Origin: Porphyromonas gingivalis ATCC 33277
GTDB lineage: Bacteria > Bacteroidota > Bacteroidia > Bacteroidales > Porphyromonadaceae
Length of the DNA stretch: 64,000 nucleotides
Direction of reading: 5' to 3'
Assembly (NCBI RefSeq): GCF_000010505.1
Contig: NC_010729.1
Location: forward strand, 1,681,501 to 1,745,500
This document shows, piece after piece, positions 50,704 through 59,114 of the stretch (position 1 is its first letter; every line of letters begins with the position of its first letter). The translations under genes and the position numbers were made by a program. The notes under the pieces were generated by a model that was not told the origin of the DNA, ran no database searches, and saw only the letters and a program-made list of their open reading frames with translations.

Positions 50704-50819
50704 AAACATGGTTCCAAAAAATCTGAAAAATCGAACCAAAACAAAAACTTTTACGCTCGGGAATTTTTTTCTTTTGGCGCGAGTTCCAAAAAATTCCCGA
50801 ACCATGTTTTTAGGGATGT
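50704..50819. repeat. MITE-like intergenic element with 11-bp inverted ends
   Basis: The 11-base AAACATGGTTC at 50704-50714 has an exact inverted partner at 50809-50819. The 94 bases between are A/T-rich with internal symmetric words (GCTCGGGAA, TTTTGGCGCGAG, AATTCCCGA). It shows ordered similarity to 34690-34810. No target-site duplication was recognised. The gap 50558-51063 contains no other feature beyond the promoter box. Confidence 0.45.
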
Positions 50820-51063
50820 GTTTTGATTGTTTTTCGGCGCATGAAAAGGAAAAATGGTCAGCTTCCCCCTTCCTCTTCGCTCTTTTTCGTTCCCCCCATG
50901 ATACAACAGGGGGCGCAGAGTTTTCGGATCGGACGGATTCGATCGGGAACTAAATCCGGCCGATTCTGTTTAACCATATGAGACGAAAACCTGTCGAATG
51001 GTGCCAATATGCAATCATGAATGTACCCTTTGAACAGAATCATCAACTTAAAAACAGTCAATT

Positions 51064-51921
51064 ATGAAGACAAAAAGACTTTTTCTACTAGCGATCATTG
51101 CACTATGCAGCATTCATGCATCAATGGGGCTTGACCTCCAAAAACGAGTAAAAGGGAATGAGCAATTCGCCTCTGAAGAGCGTTTGGCAGAGCCTTTCAA
51201 CAGCCTTTCGGCATCAGGCAGCATTGATATTCAGATCGAATACTCCCCCATACAGGCACCCCTCCGAATAGAAGCTGAGTCGAACATCATACCACTAATC
51301 AATACAACGGTAAAGAAAGGTGTCCTGAACATCGAATTCGAAAAAAAACGTTCCATATCGCCTAATGCTGCAGTGCGAGTTATCGTCAGTGTGCCGGAAA
51401 TACAATCAGTCACACTGGGCGGTAGTGGCAATTTGATTTTCGGTTCCGGTTTCAACCAGCCCACCCTGAAAGTAACCATTAACGGTAGTGGCAGTATAAA
51501 CTTCATCGATACAAAAGCGGCACAACTGGACATCGTACTCAATGGTAGCGGTGACCTTCGCGGCAGCATTTTTGCTCATAAGGATATACGCATGAACCTG
51601 AAAGGATCAGGCAATATCACTCTTTCCATAGACGAAACCAAGACAATTCGAGCTAATATGAAAGGAAGTGGAGGTATTAAGCTGACAGGAAAAGCTTCGA
51701 ACACGATACTGAGAAATTCGGGAAGCGGGATGTTCGACTGCCAAAGCCTGACGACTGACCATGCCGACATAAAAATGAGCGGAAGCGGAGGCGGCCGCCT
51801 CAGTGTAACGAAGAAAATCAGCGTCAATCTATCAGGATCCGCCGGTTTCACCTGCCATGGAAAGGCTAAAATAGGTTCTTATAAAATAGGACGCTCTTCT
51901 TCATTCAGTATGCAACCGTAA
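51064..51921 (+). CDS. DUF2807 (head GIN domain) protein, copy 1
   Basis: This is a 285-residue exported protein with a signal peptide (about 1-22, ending HASMG). It has the DUF2807 beta-helix-like plan: FNSLSASGSIDIQIEYS, then IEAESNIIPLINTTVKKGVLNIEFE. A ladder of seven GSG-containing steps follows (GGSGNLIFG, NGSGSINF, NGSGDLRGS, KGSGNITLS, KGSGGIKLTG, NSGSGMFDC, SGSGGGRLS) at about 20-residue spacing. The end (VNLSGSAGFTCHGKAKIGSYKIGRSSSFSM) is typical. The function is unknown. A terminator separates it from the next paralogue. Confidence 0.88.
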   Translation: MKTKRLFLLAIIALCSIHASMGLDLQKRVKGNEQFASEERLAEPFNSLSASGSIDIQIEYSPIQAPLRIEAESNIIPLINTTVKKGVLNIEFEKKRSISPNAAVRVIVSVPEIQSVTLGGSGNLIFGSGFNQPTLKVTINGSGSINFIDTKAAQLDIVLNGSGDLRGSIFAHKDIRMNLKGSGNITLSIDETKTIRANMKGSGGIKLTGKASNTILRNSGSGMFDCQSLTTDHADIKMSGSGGGRLSVTKKISVNLSGSAGFTCHGKAKIGSYKIGRSSSFSMQP

Positions 51922-51989
51922 GCGGTTCCACATCTTAAGCCAATAAATATTTCCCTTTTTCGTAAACGAAGAAAAGACAGAAGAACCGA

Positions 51990-52032
51990 GAAGAGTCGAG
52001 TTGCAGCTTTTGCTTCCCGACTCTTCTTTTTT
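51990..52032 (+). terminator. Terminator after DUF2807 copy 1
   Basis: A stem (GAAGAGTCG / CGACTCTTC) with a 19-base loop is followed by TTTTTT. Confidence 0.75.
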
Positions 52033-52204
52033 AGCTCTCAATGCGATTGAACGGAGGAGTGATTTCCCTCTTTCGAACGTAATGCTTTTGCGCCCATTCG
52101 AGTGAGAGTTCGAGAAAAAACGGTTTGAGATGTAACATTTCGGGGACTTGTTCGTCTTACTGATAGAACGACTAATAGAACGACTAACAAGAAACCAATC
52201 AATC

Positions 52205-53065
52205 ATGTGGACAAAAAGACTCCTTTTCCTCGTGCTCGCGGCAGCAAGTATCAGTTTTGCATCTGCCCAAATAATCTCATGGAAACGCATCAAGGGTAAC
52301 GGTAAAGTACAGACAGAAGAGCGGCGTATAGGTCAATTCGATCGCCTGATCGTAAAGGGCAGCATGGATGTGAATATACAGCAAAGCACGTCGGGACAAG
52401 CATTGACGATAGAGGCCGAATCCAACATCCTCCCTCTGGTCGAGACAGTAGTAGAAGGCGGTACTCTGGTAATCAAAATGAAGCCATCGCTATCTATCTC
52501 TATCAATAAAGGTGTCCGGATCAGGATAACTACTCCCCAACTGTCAGAAGCAGAGCTACACGGAAGCGGTGATATTACATTTGCCGGAAGATTCCGTCTG
52601 CGATCTCTTAGGATCGAACTCTCCGGAAGCGGTGACATCACTTTTGCCAATGCCACGATAGCCAATGATCTGAACGTCAGCCTTAGAGGTAGTGGCGACA
52701 TACGGGGCAATATCCTTACCGGCAGGAATGCAACTCTCTCGCTGGCCGGTTCGGGCGACATAGACCTTTCGCTCGGTCATCCTCAGAGAGTGGAAGCCGG
52801 TATCAGCGGAAGCGGAGATATAAAGATAAAGGGACAAACAGCCTTTGCCGCGCTGAAATGCAGCGGAAGCGGAGACCTCGAATGCCGTAACCTGTCGGCC
52901 CAACAAGCTGACGTAAGGATCAGTGGCAGCGGAGATGGCAAGCTGGCTGTTACCGAAAAGCTGGATATCAACCTGTCCGGATCAGCCGGCCTTGTCTGCT
53001 ATGGCAAACCTGTCATCGGTACACACAAAGTCAGCCGTTCTTCCTCTTTCCGAATGGTTCCTTAA
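52205..53065 (+). CDS. DUF2807 (head GIN domain) protein, copy 2
   Basis: This is a 286-residue exported protein; the ATG at 52205 (MWTKRLLFLVLAAASISFAS) gives a signal peptide, while the frame is open further upstream without one. It has the same plan as copy 1 but a more regular ladder: GSGDITFAG, GSGDITFAN, GSGDIRGN, GSGDIDLS, GSGDIKIKG, GSGDLECRN, GSGDGKLAV. The end again reads INLSGSAGLVCYGKPVIGTHKVSRSSSF. Copies 1 and 2 are clear tandem duplicates, with separate transcription suggested by the terminator between them. The function is unknown. Confidence 0.88.
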   Translation: MWTKRLLFLVLAAASISFASAQIISWKRIKGNGKVQTEERRIGQFDRLIVKGSMDVNIQQSTSGQALTIEAESNILPLVETVVEGGTLVIKMKPSLSISINKGVRIRITTPQLSEAELHGSGDITFAGRFRLRSLRIELSGSGDITFANATIANDLNVSLRGSGDIRGNILTGRNATLSLAGSGDIDLSLGHPQRVEAGISGSGDIKIKGQTAFAALKCSGSGDLECRNLSAQQADVRISGSGDGKLAVTEKLDINLSGSAGLVCYGKPVIGTHKVSRSSSFRMVP

Positions 53066-53105
53066 ATCCAACGACAGCATAGATTAGAACTTTTCATAGA
53101 CGCGA

Positions 53106-53157
53106 GTAGCAATAGGGCGAGACATTCCATCAGAGAGAATGTACTCGCCCTTGCTAC
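53106..53157 (+). terminator. Hairpin terminator after DUF2807 copy 2
   Basis: A long stem (GTAGCAA-AGGGCGAG...CATTC with GAATGTACTCGCCCTTGCTAC) has small mismatches. It lies about 40 bases past the stop; the T run is weak. Confidence 0.55.
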
Positions 53158-53338
53158 ATTTGAGAAGGAAACCGGAGGTCTTACGCGGCCTCCATAAATG
53201 AATTTTGACACAGCCCCGCGATCAATCGTGGATCCTTTCCCCCGACTCAATTTGTTTGTATTTCATCTCGGCATAAAAATGGAACTTTTAATTGCATTTA
53301 TAGGTAGGGTGTGCAAATGCGCAATGGTAGTTTTTATG

Positions 53339-53370
53339 TTTGGGAGAAAGTCGGAAAATAGTTACTTTTG
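53339..53370 (+). promoter_or_regulatory. Promoter of clpP
   Basis: TTTG at 53339-53342, 20 bases, then TACTTTTG at 53363-53370: an exact fit to the Bacteroidetes TTTG-N20-TAnnTTTG pattern. It lies 50 bases before the first ATG. The rest of the gap 53158-53338 shows no gene. Confidence 0.7.
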
Positions 53371-53419
53371 TTTTTATGCATAACGATTGCTTTTGCCCAT
53401 TTGATGGGCGAAAACAAAT

Positions 53420-54106
53420 ATGATCACAGTAAAGACAATGAACGAATTCAAAAAATACGCGACCCGACATATCGGGTTGAATGCACAGGCCTTGGACGAC
53501 TATACCAGAATCCAAAGCAGCTACATCTCTCCGACCATTATCGAAGAACGCCAGTTGAACGTTGCACAAATGGATGTGTTCTCACGTCTAATGATGGATC
53601 GGATCATCTTCCTTGGCACTCAGATCGACGATTACACGGCCAATGTCATTCAAGCACAGCTTCTTTATCTCGATAGTGCCGACCCCGGTAAAGATATTTC
53701 CATCTATCTGAATTCACCCGGCGGATCTGTTTATGCCGGTTATGGCATATACGATACGATGCAGTATATAGGGTGCGATGTGGCCACTATCTGTACGGGC
53801 ATGGCCGCGTCTATGGCATCAGTGCTGCTCGTAGCAGGAACGAAAGGCAAACGCTTTGCTTTGCCTCATTCCCGCGTGATGATACATCAGCCGCTTGGTG
53901 GTATGCAGGGGCAGGCCAGCGATTTGGAGATCGCAGCTCGCGAGATTCTGCGCGTCAAAAAAGAGCTTTACACGATTATCTCTTCTCACAGTGGAAAGCC
54001 CGTCAAGCAGGTCGAAAAAGATAGTGATCGGGACTATTGGATGACAGCCCCCGAAGCATTGGAGTACGGGATGATAGATAAAATCCTCGAAAAGAATCGA
54101 AAGTAG
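53420..54106 (+). CDS. clpP: ClpP, ATP-dependent protease proteolytic subunit
   Basis: This encodes 228 residues from the ATG at 53420; a second ATG at 53438 (MNEFKKYATRHIG) is equally plausible. ClpP forms the barrel protease that degrades proteins fed by ClpX. The catalytic Ser lies in CTGMAASMASVLL (about residue 131), His in SRVMIHQPLGG (about 156), and Asp in the later DRDYWM region, in the expected order. YLNSPGGSVYAGYGIYD is the conserved oxyanion segment. Compared with E. coli ClpP it lacks a long propeptide. The clpX gene starts 36 bases downstream; the promoter TTTG-N20-TACTTTTG is upstream of clpP. Confidence 0.97.
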   Translation: MITVKTMNEFKKYATRHIGLNAQALDDYTRIQSSYISPTIIEERQLNVAQMDVFSRLMMDRIIFLGTQIDDYTANVIQAQLLYLDSADPGKDISIYLNSPGGSVYAGYGIYDTMQYIGCDVATICTGMAASMASVLLVAGTKGKRFALPHSRVMIHQPLGGMQGQASDLEIAAREILRVKKELYTIISSHSGKPVKQVEKDSDRDYWMTAPEALEYGMIDKILEKNRK

Positions 54107-54142
54107 CCCTCTCGTTACCCAAAGGGGGACTGTATATTTCTC

Positions 54143-55378
54143 ATGGCAAAGAAAAAGGACGAAGAATACTGTAGTTTTTGTGGCATGCCGAGAACGCAGG
54201 TAAACCTGATGCTCGAAGGAGTCCATGCTCATATCTGCGATGAATGTGCCCTCCGTGCAGGAGAGGTGGTTCGAGAAGCGTTGCAAAAATTCAAATCGGA
54301 AGAGACGAACAATCTGAAGAGAGAGGACTTGCCTCGGCCTATAGAGATCAAGGAATTTCTCGATTCGTATGTTATCGGGCAGGATGATGCCAAACGTTTT
54401 CTTTCTGTCGCTGTATACAATCATTACAAACGATTGCTCCAGCAAGAGGACAGCGATGGCGTAGAGATCGAGAAAAGCAATATTATTATGGTCGGTCCCA
54501 CGGGAACCGGCAAGACACTCTTGGCTCGTACGATAGCCAAAATGCTCCATGTTCCTTTCGCCGTAGTCGACGCTACGGTACTGACCGAAGCCGGCTATGT
54601 GGGGGAAGACATTGAGAGTATTCTCACCAGACTTTTGCAGGCCGCAGACTACGATGTCAAACAGGCCGAGAGAGGGATTGTCTTTATCGATGAGATAGAC
54701 AAGATAGCCCGTAAGAGTGATAATCCTTCGATTACGCGTGATGTCAGTGGCGAAGGAGTACAGCAAGGTTTGCTCAAACTTCTGGAAGGTTCTATCGTAA
54801 ATGTTCCTCCTCAAGGCGGTCGCAAACATCCGGAGCAGAAGATGATTCCGGTGGACACGAGGCATATTCTCTTCGTTTGTGCCGGAGCTTTCGACGGCAT
54901 AGAGAAGAAAATTGCTCAGCGACTCAATACTCGTGTTGTGGGTTATACTGCCGGATTGCAAAACAGGCATATCGATCGTGAGAATATGCTTCGCTATATT
55001 CGTCCGCAGGATTTGAAATCTTTTGGGCTGATTCCTGAAATCATCGGTCGTTTGCCTATTTTGACCCATTTGGAGCCGTTAGATCGGGATGCCCTCAGAA
55101 ATATCATGACGGAGCCCAAGAATGCCATTACCAAGCAATACGAAAAACTGTTTGCCATGGATGGCATCAAGGTTTCTTTTACATCCGATATGCTTGATTT
55201 CGTCGTTGATAAAGCTATCGAATTCAAATTGGGTGCACGTGGACTACGCTCCATCGTAGAGACGATCATGATGGATGCGATGTTCACGATGCCATCAGGT
55301 AAGAAAAAGACTTTGGTCGTGGACAAAGCTTATGCAGAAGCTCATTTGAATATTGACGATTTGCTACAAGATCAATAA
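54143..55378 (+). CDS. clpX: ClpX, ATPase subunit of Clp protease
   Basis: This is a 411-residue cytoplasmic AAA+ unfoldase. The N-terminal zinc-binding domain (about 10-36) has the four Cys in CSFCG and ICDECAL. Walker A is [11 protein letters not shown] at about 118-126, and Walker B is [10 protein letters not shown] at about 182. The substrate-pore loop GYVGEDIES and the sensor [10 protein letters not shown] are all intact. [27 protein letters not shown] is typical of ClpX. The length is normal. The gene is coupled with clpP (36 bases apart) and followed 78 bases later by the recQ ATG. Confidence 0.97.
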   Translation: MAKKKDEEYCSFCGMPRTQVNLMLEGVHAHICDECALRAGEVVREALQKFKSEETNNLKREDLPRPIEIKEFLDSYVIGQDDAKRFLSVAVYNHYKRLLQQEDSDGVEIEKSNIIMVGPTGTGKTLLARTIAKMLHVPFAVVDATVLTEAGYVGEDIESILTRLLQAADYDVKQAERGIVFIDEIDKIARKSDNPSITRDVSGEGVQQGLLKLLEGSIVNVPPQGGRKHPEQKMIPVDTRHILFVCAGAFDGIEKKIAQRLNTRVVGYTAGLQNRHIDRENMLRYIRPQDLKSFGLIPEIIGRLPILTHLEPLDRDALRNIMTEPKNAITKQYEKLFAMDGIKVSFTSDMLDFVVDKAIEFKLGARGLRSIVETIMMDAMFTMPSGKKKTLVVDKAYAEAHLNIDDLLQDQ

Positions 55379-55456
55379 TAGGAGTACCCACAAGAGAATC
55401 TAACCCCAAGGAGTTGCTACCCGGAGTGTAGAGTGACACCTGACAAGTGTTGTATT

Positions 55457-57634
55457 ATGGACATTGTTCTGGCCGAAAAATTACAGCGGCATTTTGGATT
55501 TGACCGATTCAAAGGCAATCAGGAGGCTATCATAAGAAATGTATTAGCCGAACGAAACACTTTTGTGCTGATGCCTACGGGAGGTGGGAAATCCCTATGC
55601 TACCAATTGCCGGCCATGCTCATGACCGGCACGACCATCGTAGTCTCTCCCCTTATCGCTCTGATGAAGAATCAGGTGGATGCCATGCGTAGCTTCAGTG
55701 CCAAGGATGGGGTCGCTCACTTTATGAATTCTTCTTTGAATAAGACACAGCTCGAACGTGTTAAGAATGATGTACGTGATGGACTTACCAAGCTGTTGTA
55801 CGTCGCTCCCGAATCATTGACAAAAGAAGAAAACATTGCTTTTCTGCGTGAAATAGATATTTCGTTTTACGCTATAGACGAAGCCCATTGCATATCGGAA
55901 TGGGGGCATGACTTCAGACCCGAATACAGACGGATTCGTCCTATCATCAATGAGATAGGGCCCCGATCGATCATCGCTTTGACAGCCACGGCTACCCCGA
56001 AAGTACAGCATGATATTCAAAAGAATCTTGGTTTGATGGATGCCGATGTATTCAAATCGTCTTTCAATCGTCCCAATCTTTTTTATCATATACGTCCTAA
56101 AACACAGGACGTAGATCGTGACGTAGTCAAATACATCCTATCCCAGCCGGGAAAGAGCGGTATTGTCTATTGCATGAGTCGAAATAAAGTAACTACTTTT
56201 GCCCAGGTTTTGCAGGCCAATGGGATCAAAGCCCTTCCCTATCATGCGGGACTTGACGCCGGAGAGCGAGCGAGCAATCAGGATGCTTTTCTGAATGAAG
56301 AGATAAGCGTGATCGTTGCCACCATTGCTTTTGGGATGGGTATTGACAAGCCGGATGTTCGCTACGTCATTCACTATGATATGCCCAAAAGCTTGGAAGG
56401 GTATTATCAGGAAACGGGGCGTGCCGGTCGAGATGGAGGAGAAGGCGAATGTATTGCATTCTATCGCCCCAAAGACCTGCAACGTTTAGAGAAATTCATG
56501 CAAGGCAAGCCCATATCCGAGCAGGAAATCGGGCGTCAGCTATTGGCCGAGACTGCAGCATTTGCGGAGAGCAGAGTGTGTAGGCGCAAGCTGCTTCTCC
56601 ACTATTTTGGAGAGGACTATACTCAGGAAAACTGCGGTGCATGTGATAATTGTACGAGTACGTATAAGCAAGTGGAAGCAAAGGAACTATTGTTAAACGT
56701 TTTGGAAACAGTTTCTGCTTTGAAGGAACAGTTCAAAACGGAGTATGTCGTTAATGTATTGATGGGCGAATTGACTCCTGATATAGAGTCATTCGGACAT
56801 CAGGATTTAGAGGTCTTCGGTATCGGAAGCGATGAAACCGAGACAACATGGACAGCCGTCATCAGACAAGCACTGCTTTCCGGCTATTTGAGTCGGGACA
56901 TCGAAAATTATGGTCTGCTGAAAGTGACAGCCAAAGGCAAGAAGTTTGCCCTCAAACCTGTTTCTTTCAAGATCGTCGATGAGAACGAAGAGGACGAGGA
57001 TGACGATGCTCCTAAGGTGGGAGGGCGAGGTTCCGGTGGGGCCATGGATCCGGTCCTGTTCGCCATGATGAAAGACCTCAGAAAGAAATTGGGAGCATCT
57101 CTCAAGTTGCCTCCCTACGTTATCTTCCAAGATCCCTCATTGGAGGCTATGGCTACGTTCTATCCCGTTACGATCGAAGAGCTGCAGAATATTCCCGGCG
57201 TGGGTGTCGGCAAGGCTACTCGCTATGGGAAAGAATTCCTCGATCTGATCCGTCGTCACGTAGAGGAAAACGAGATCGAACGTCCGGAGGATATGCGTGT
57301 ACGTACACTCGCCAACAAATCGAAGATGAAAGTCTCCATCGTTCAGCAAATCGATCGTAAAGTAGCTTTGGACGATATAGCGGTGAGCCATGGATTGGAT
57401 TTTCCGGAATTGCTGTCAGAAGTCGAGACGATAGTCTACTCCGGTACTCGAATCAATATCGACTACTTCATCAACGAGGTCATGGACGAGGATCATTTGG
57501 AAGATATATTCGAGTATTTCAAAGAATCCACGACAGACTCTTTGGAGGAGGCTATGCAAGAACTCGGTAAGGACTATTCGGAGGAAGAGATTCGTTTGGT
57601 ACGGATCAAGTTCTTATCCGAAATGGCAAACTAA
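55457..57634 (+). CDS. recQ: RecQ-type ATP-dependent DNA helicase
   Basis: This is a 725-residue 3'-to-5' DNA helicase; the ATG at 55457 (MDIVLAEKLQRHFGFDRFKG) agrees with the family start, and a GTG at 55433 would add eight residues. Motif I is LMPTGGGKSLCYQLPA (about 39-50), and motif II DEAHCISEWGHDFRPEY (about 140). FGMGIDKPDVRYVIHYDMPKSLEGYYQETGRAGRDG is the helicase C region. The zinc-binding cysteines lie in CRRKLLLHYFGE and CGACDNC near 375-400. After an acidic linker (DENEEDEDDD, about 512) there is an HRDC-like domain (VTIEELQNIPGVGVGKATRYG). The long C-terminal extension (about 620-725) is usual in Bacteroidetes. Confidence 0.95.
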   Translation: MDIVLAEKLQRHFGFDRFKGNQEAIIRNVLAERNTFVLMPTGGGKSLCYQLPAMLMTGTTIVVSPLIALMKNQVDAMRSFSAKDGVAHFMNSSLNKTQLERVKNDVRDGLTKLLYVAPESLTKEENIAFLREIDISFYAIDEAHCISEWGHDFRPEYRRIRPIINEIGPRSIIALTATATPKVQHDIQKNLGLMDADVFKSSFNRPNLFYHIRPKTQDVDRDVVKYILSQPGKSGIVYCMSRNKVTTFAQVLQANGIKALPYHAGLDAGERASNQDAFLNEEISVIVATIAFGMGIDKPDVRYVIHYDMPKSLEGYYQETGRAGRDGGEGECIAFYRPKDLQRLEKFMQGKPISEQEIGRQLLAETAAFAESRVCRRKLLLHYFGEDYTQENCGACDNCTSTYKQVEAKELLLNVLETVSALKEQFKTEYVVNVLMGELTPDIESFGHQDLEVFGIGSDETETTWTAVIRQALLSGYLSRDIENYGLLKVTAKGKKFALKPVSFKIVDENEEDEDDDAPKVGGRGSGGAMDPVLFAMMKDLRKKLGASLKLPPYVIFQDPSLEAMATFYPVTIEELQNIPGVGVGKATRYGKEFLDLIRRHVEENEIERPEDMRVRTLANKSKMKVSIVQQIDRKVALDDIAVSHGLDFPELLSEVETIVYSGTRINIDYFINEVMDEDHLEDIFEYFKESTTDSLEEAMQELGKDYSEEEIRLVRIKFLSEMAN

Positions 57635-57670
57635 TGCATCAGTTTATGATGCTATAATACGGTACGAAAG

Positions 57671-59053
57671 ATGAAAAAGAATGGAATGCGCATCTGCATA
57701 ATCATGTTGTCGTTGCTCTTCTGGGCACTCCCCTCAATGGGACAGAAGAACGTGATCGACGAAGTCGTATGGATGGTGGGAGACGAACCGATTCTGCGCT
57801 CAGACATAGAGGCTACCAAACGTTTTTTGCTCAGTTCGGGACGCCCTCTTGAAGGGAATGCAGACTGCTATATTCCTGAGCAGATTGCCGTCCAAAAGCT
57901 TTTTCTCAATCAAGCCAAGATAGACAGTATCGAAGTCAATGAGGCAGATGTAAACCGGTATGTGGATATGTATCTGGCCGATTATATCCAGCAGTTCGGC
58001 TCCAAAGAAAAGATGGAAGAATACTTCAATCGGAAGTACACACAGATACGCGAAGAACAACGTGTAGAGGTTCGGAATAGTGAGATCGTTCGCATGATGC
58101 GAAAAAAAATCGATGAAAACGTAAAGGTTACTCCTTCTGAAATTCGTCAGTACTTTGCATCGCTTCCTCAGGATAGTTTGCCCTATATCCCTACAACTGT
58201 GGAGGTACAATTACTTGCCATCAAGCCGGTAATCTCTCTGCATGAAACGGATGCTATCAAGAAGAGATTGCGCGAATTCTCGGATGAGATCAATGAAGGA
58301 CGACGCGATTTCACTACGCTGGCTCGTTTGTACTCCGAAGACTCCAAGACTGCTTTACAGGGTGGCGAATACGGCTTTGTCAGCAAGGCTTCGCTGGATG
58401 CGGAGTTTGCTCGCGTGGTTTTTTCACTTACTGATACGAAGCGTGTTTCCCCGATCATTAAAACCGACGACGGCTATCATATCGTTCAGCTCATAGAGAA
58501 ACGAGGCGATGTGATCAATTTCCGACAGATCGTACTCAAACCCAAAGTATCTGATGCTGCCTTGACGGAAACTACAAACAAGCTGGATAGCTTGTACTCC
58601 CTGATAAAAGGAAATAAGCTGACCTTTGAAAAAGCCGTTGCCCAATACTCTGAAGATAACGATACGCGCAACAATCAGGGACTTATGGTCAATAAGCTCC
58701 AGCAGAGCGATTTTTATAGTTCCTCCCGCTTCAAGTACGAAGAGTTGCCACAAGACATCAGCCGAGTTGTCTACAATATGAAGCCCGGTGAAGTTTCCAA
58801 GCCTTTTATTCTCAAAACGGACAAAGGTAATGAGGAGGTTGTCATCGTAAAGATCAAAAATCTGATCGAAGGACACCGAGCCAACATGAACTCCGATTTC
58901 CAAACGATCAAGGCCTTAGCCCTAAACAAAAAGAAAGAAGGAGTTGTCGATGCATGGATAAGAAAGAAGCAAAAAGAAACTTATATCCACATCGAACCTG
59001 CCTACCGCAACTGTCAGTTCCGCTATCCGGGCTGGCTTGAAGACAGACAATAA
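57671..59053 (+). CDS. SurA-like periplasmic peptidyl-prolyl isomerase
   Basis: This is a 460-residue protein with a signal peptide (about 6-25, ending SMGQ). A SurA_N chaperone part lies at about 28-165 (DEVVWMVGDEPILRSDIEATKRFL, then QKLFLNQAKIDSIEVNEADVNRYVDMYLADY). Two parvulin domains follow. The first at about 175-280 has GRRDFTTLARLYSEDSKTALQGGEYGFVSK and DGYHIVQLIEKRGDVINFRQIVLK; the second, more diverged, is at about 285-400 with LTFEKAVAQYSEDNDTRNNQGLMVN. It is predicted to help outer membrane proteins fold. An OstA-like gene starts 61 bases downstream, similar to the surA-lptD neighbourhood of enterics. Confidence 0.92.
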   Translation: MKKNGMRICIIMLSLLFWALPSMGQKNVIDEVVWMVGDEPILRSDIEATKRFLLSSGRPLEGNADCYIPEQIAVQKLFLNQAKIDSIEVNEADVNRYVDMYLADYIQQFGSKEKMEEYFNRKYTQIREEQRVEVRNSEIVRMMRKKIDENVKVTPSEIRQYFASLPQDSLPYIPTTVEVQLLAIKPVISLHETDAIKKRLREFSDEINEGRRDFTTLARLYSEDSKTALQGGEYGFVSKASLDAEFARVVFSLTDTKRVSPIIKTDDGYHIVQLIEKRGDVINFRQIVLKPKVSDAALTETTNKLDSLYSLIKGNKLTFEKAVAQYSEDNDTRNNQGLMVNKLQQSDFYSSSRFKYEELPQDISRVVYNMKPGEVSKPFILKTDKGNEEVVIVKIKNLIEGHRANMNSDFQTIKALALNKKKEGVVDAWIRKKQKETYIHIEPAYRNCQFRYPGWLEDRQ

Positions 59054-59114
59054 TTCGGGGTGGAAAGAAAATCTCTTTGGAGAGAGAGCTTCTTTCTGTC
59101 TCGAGTACAAATAG

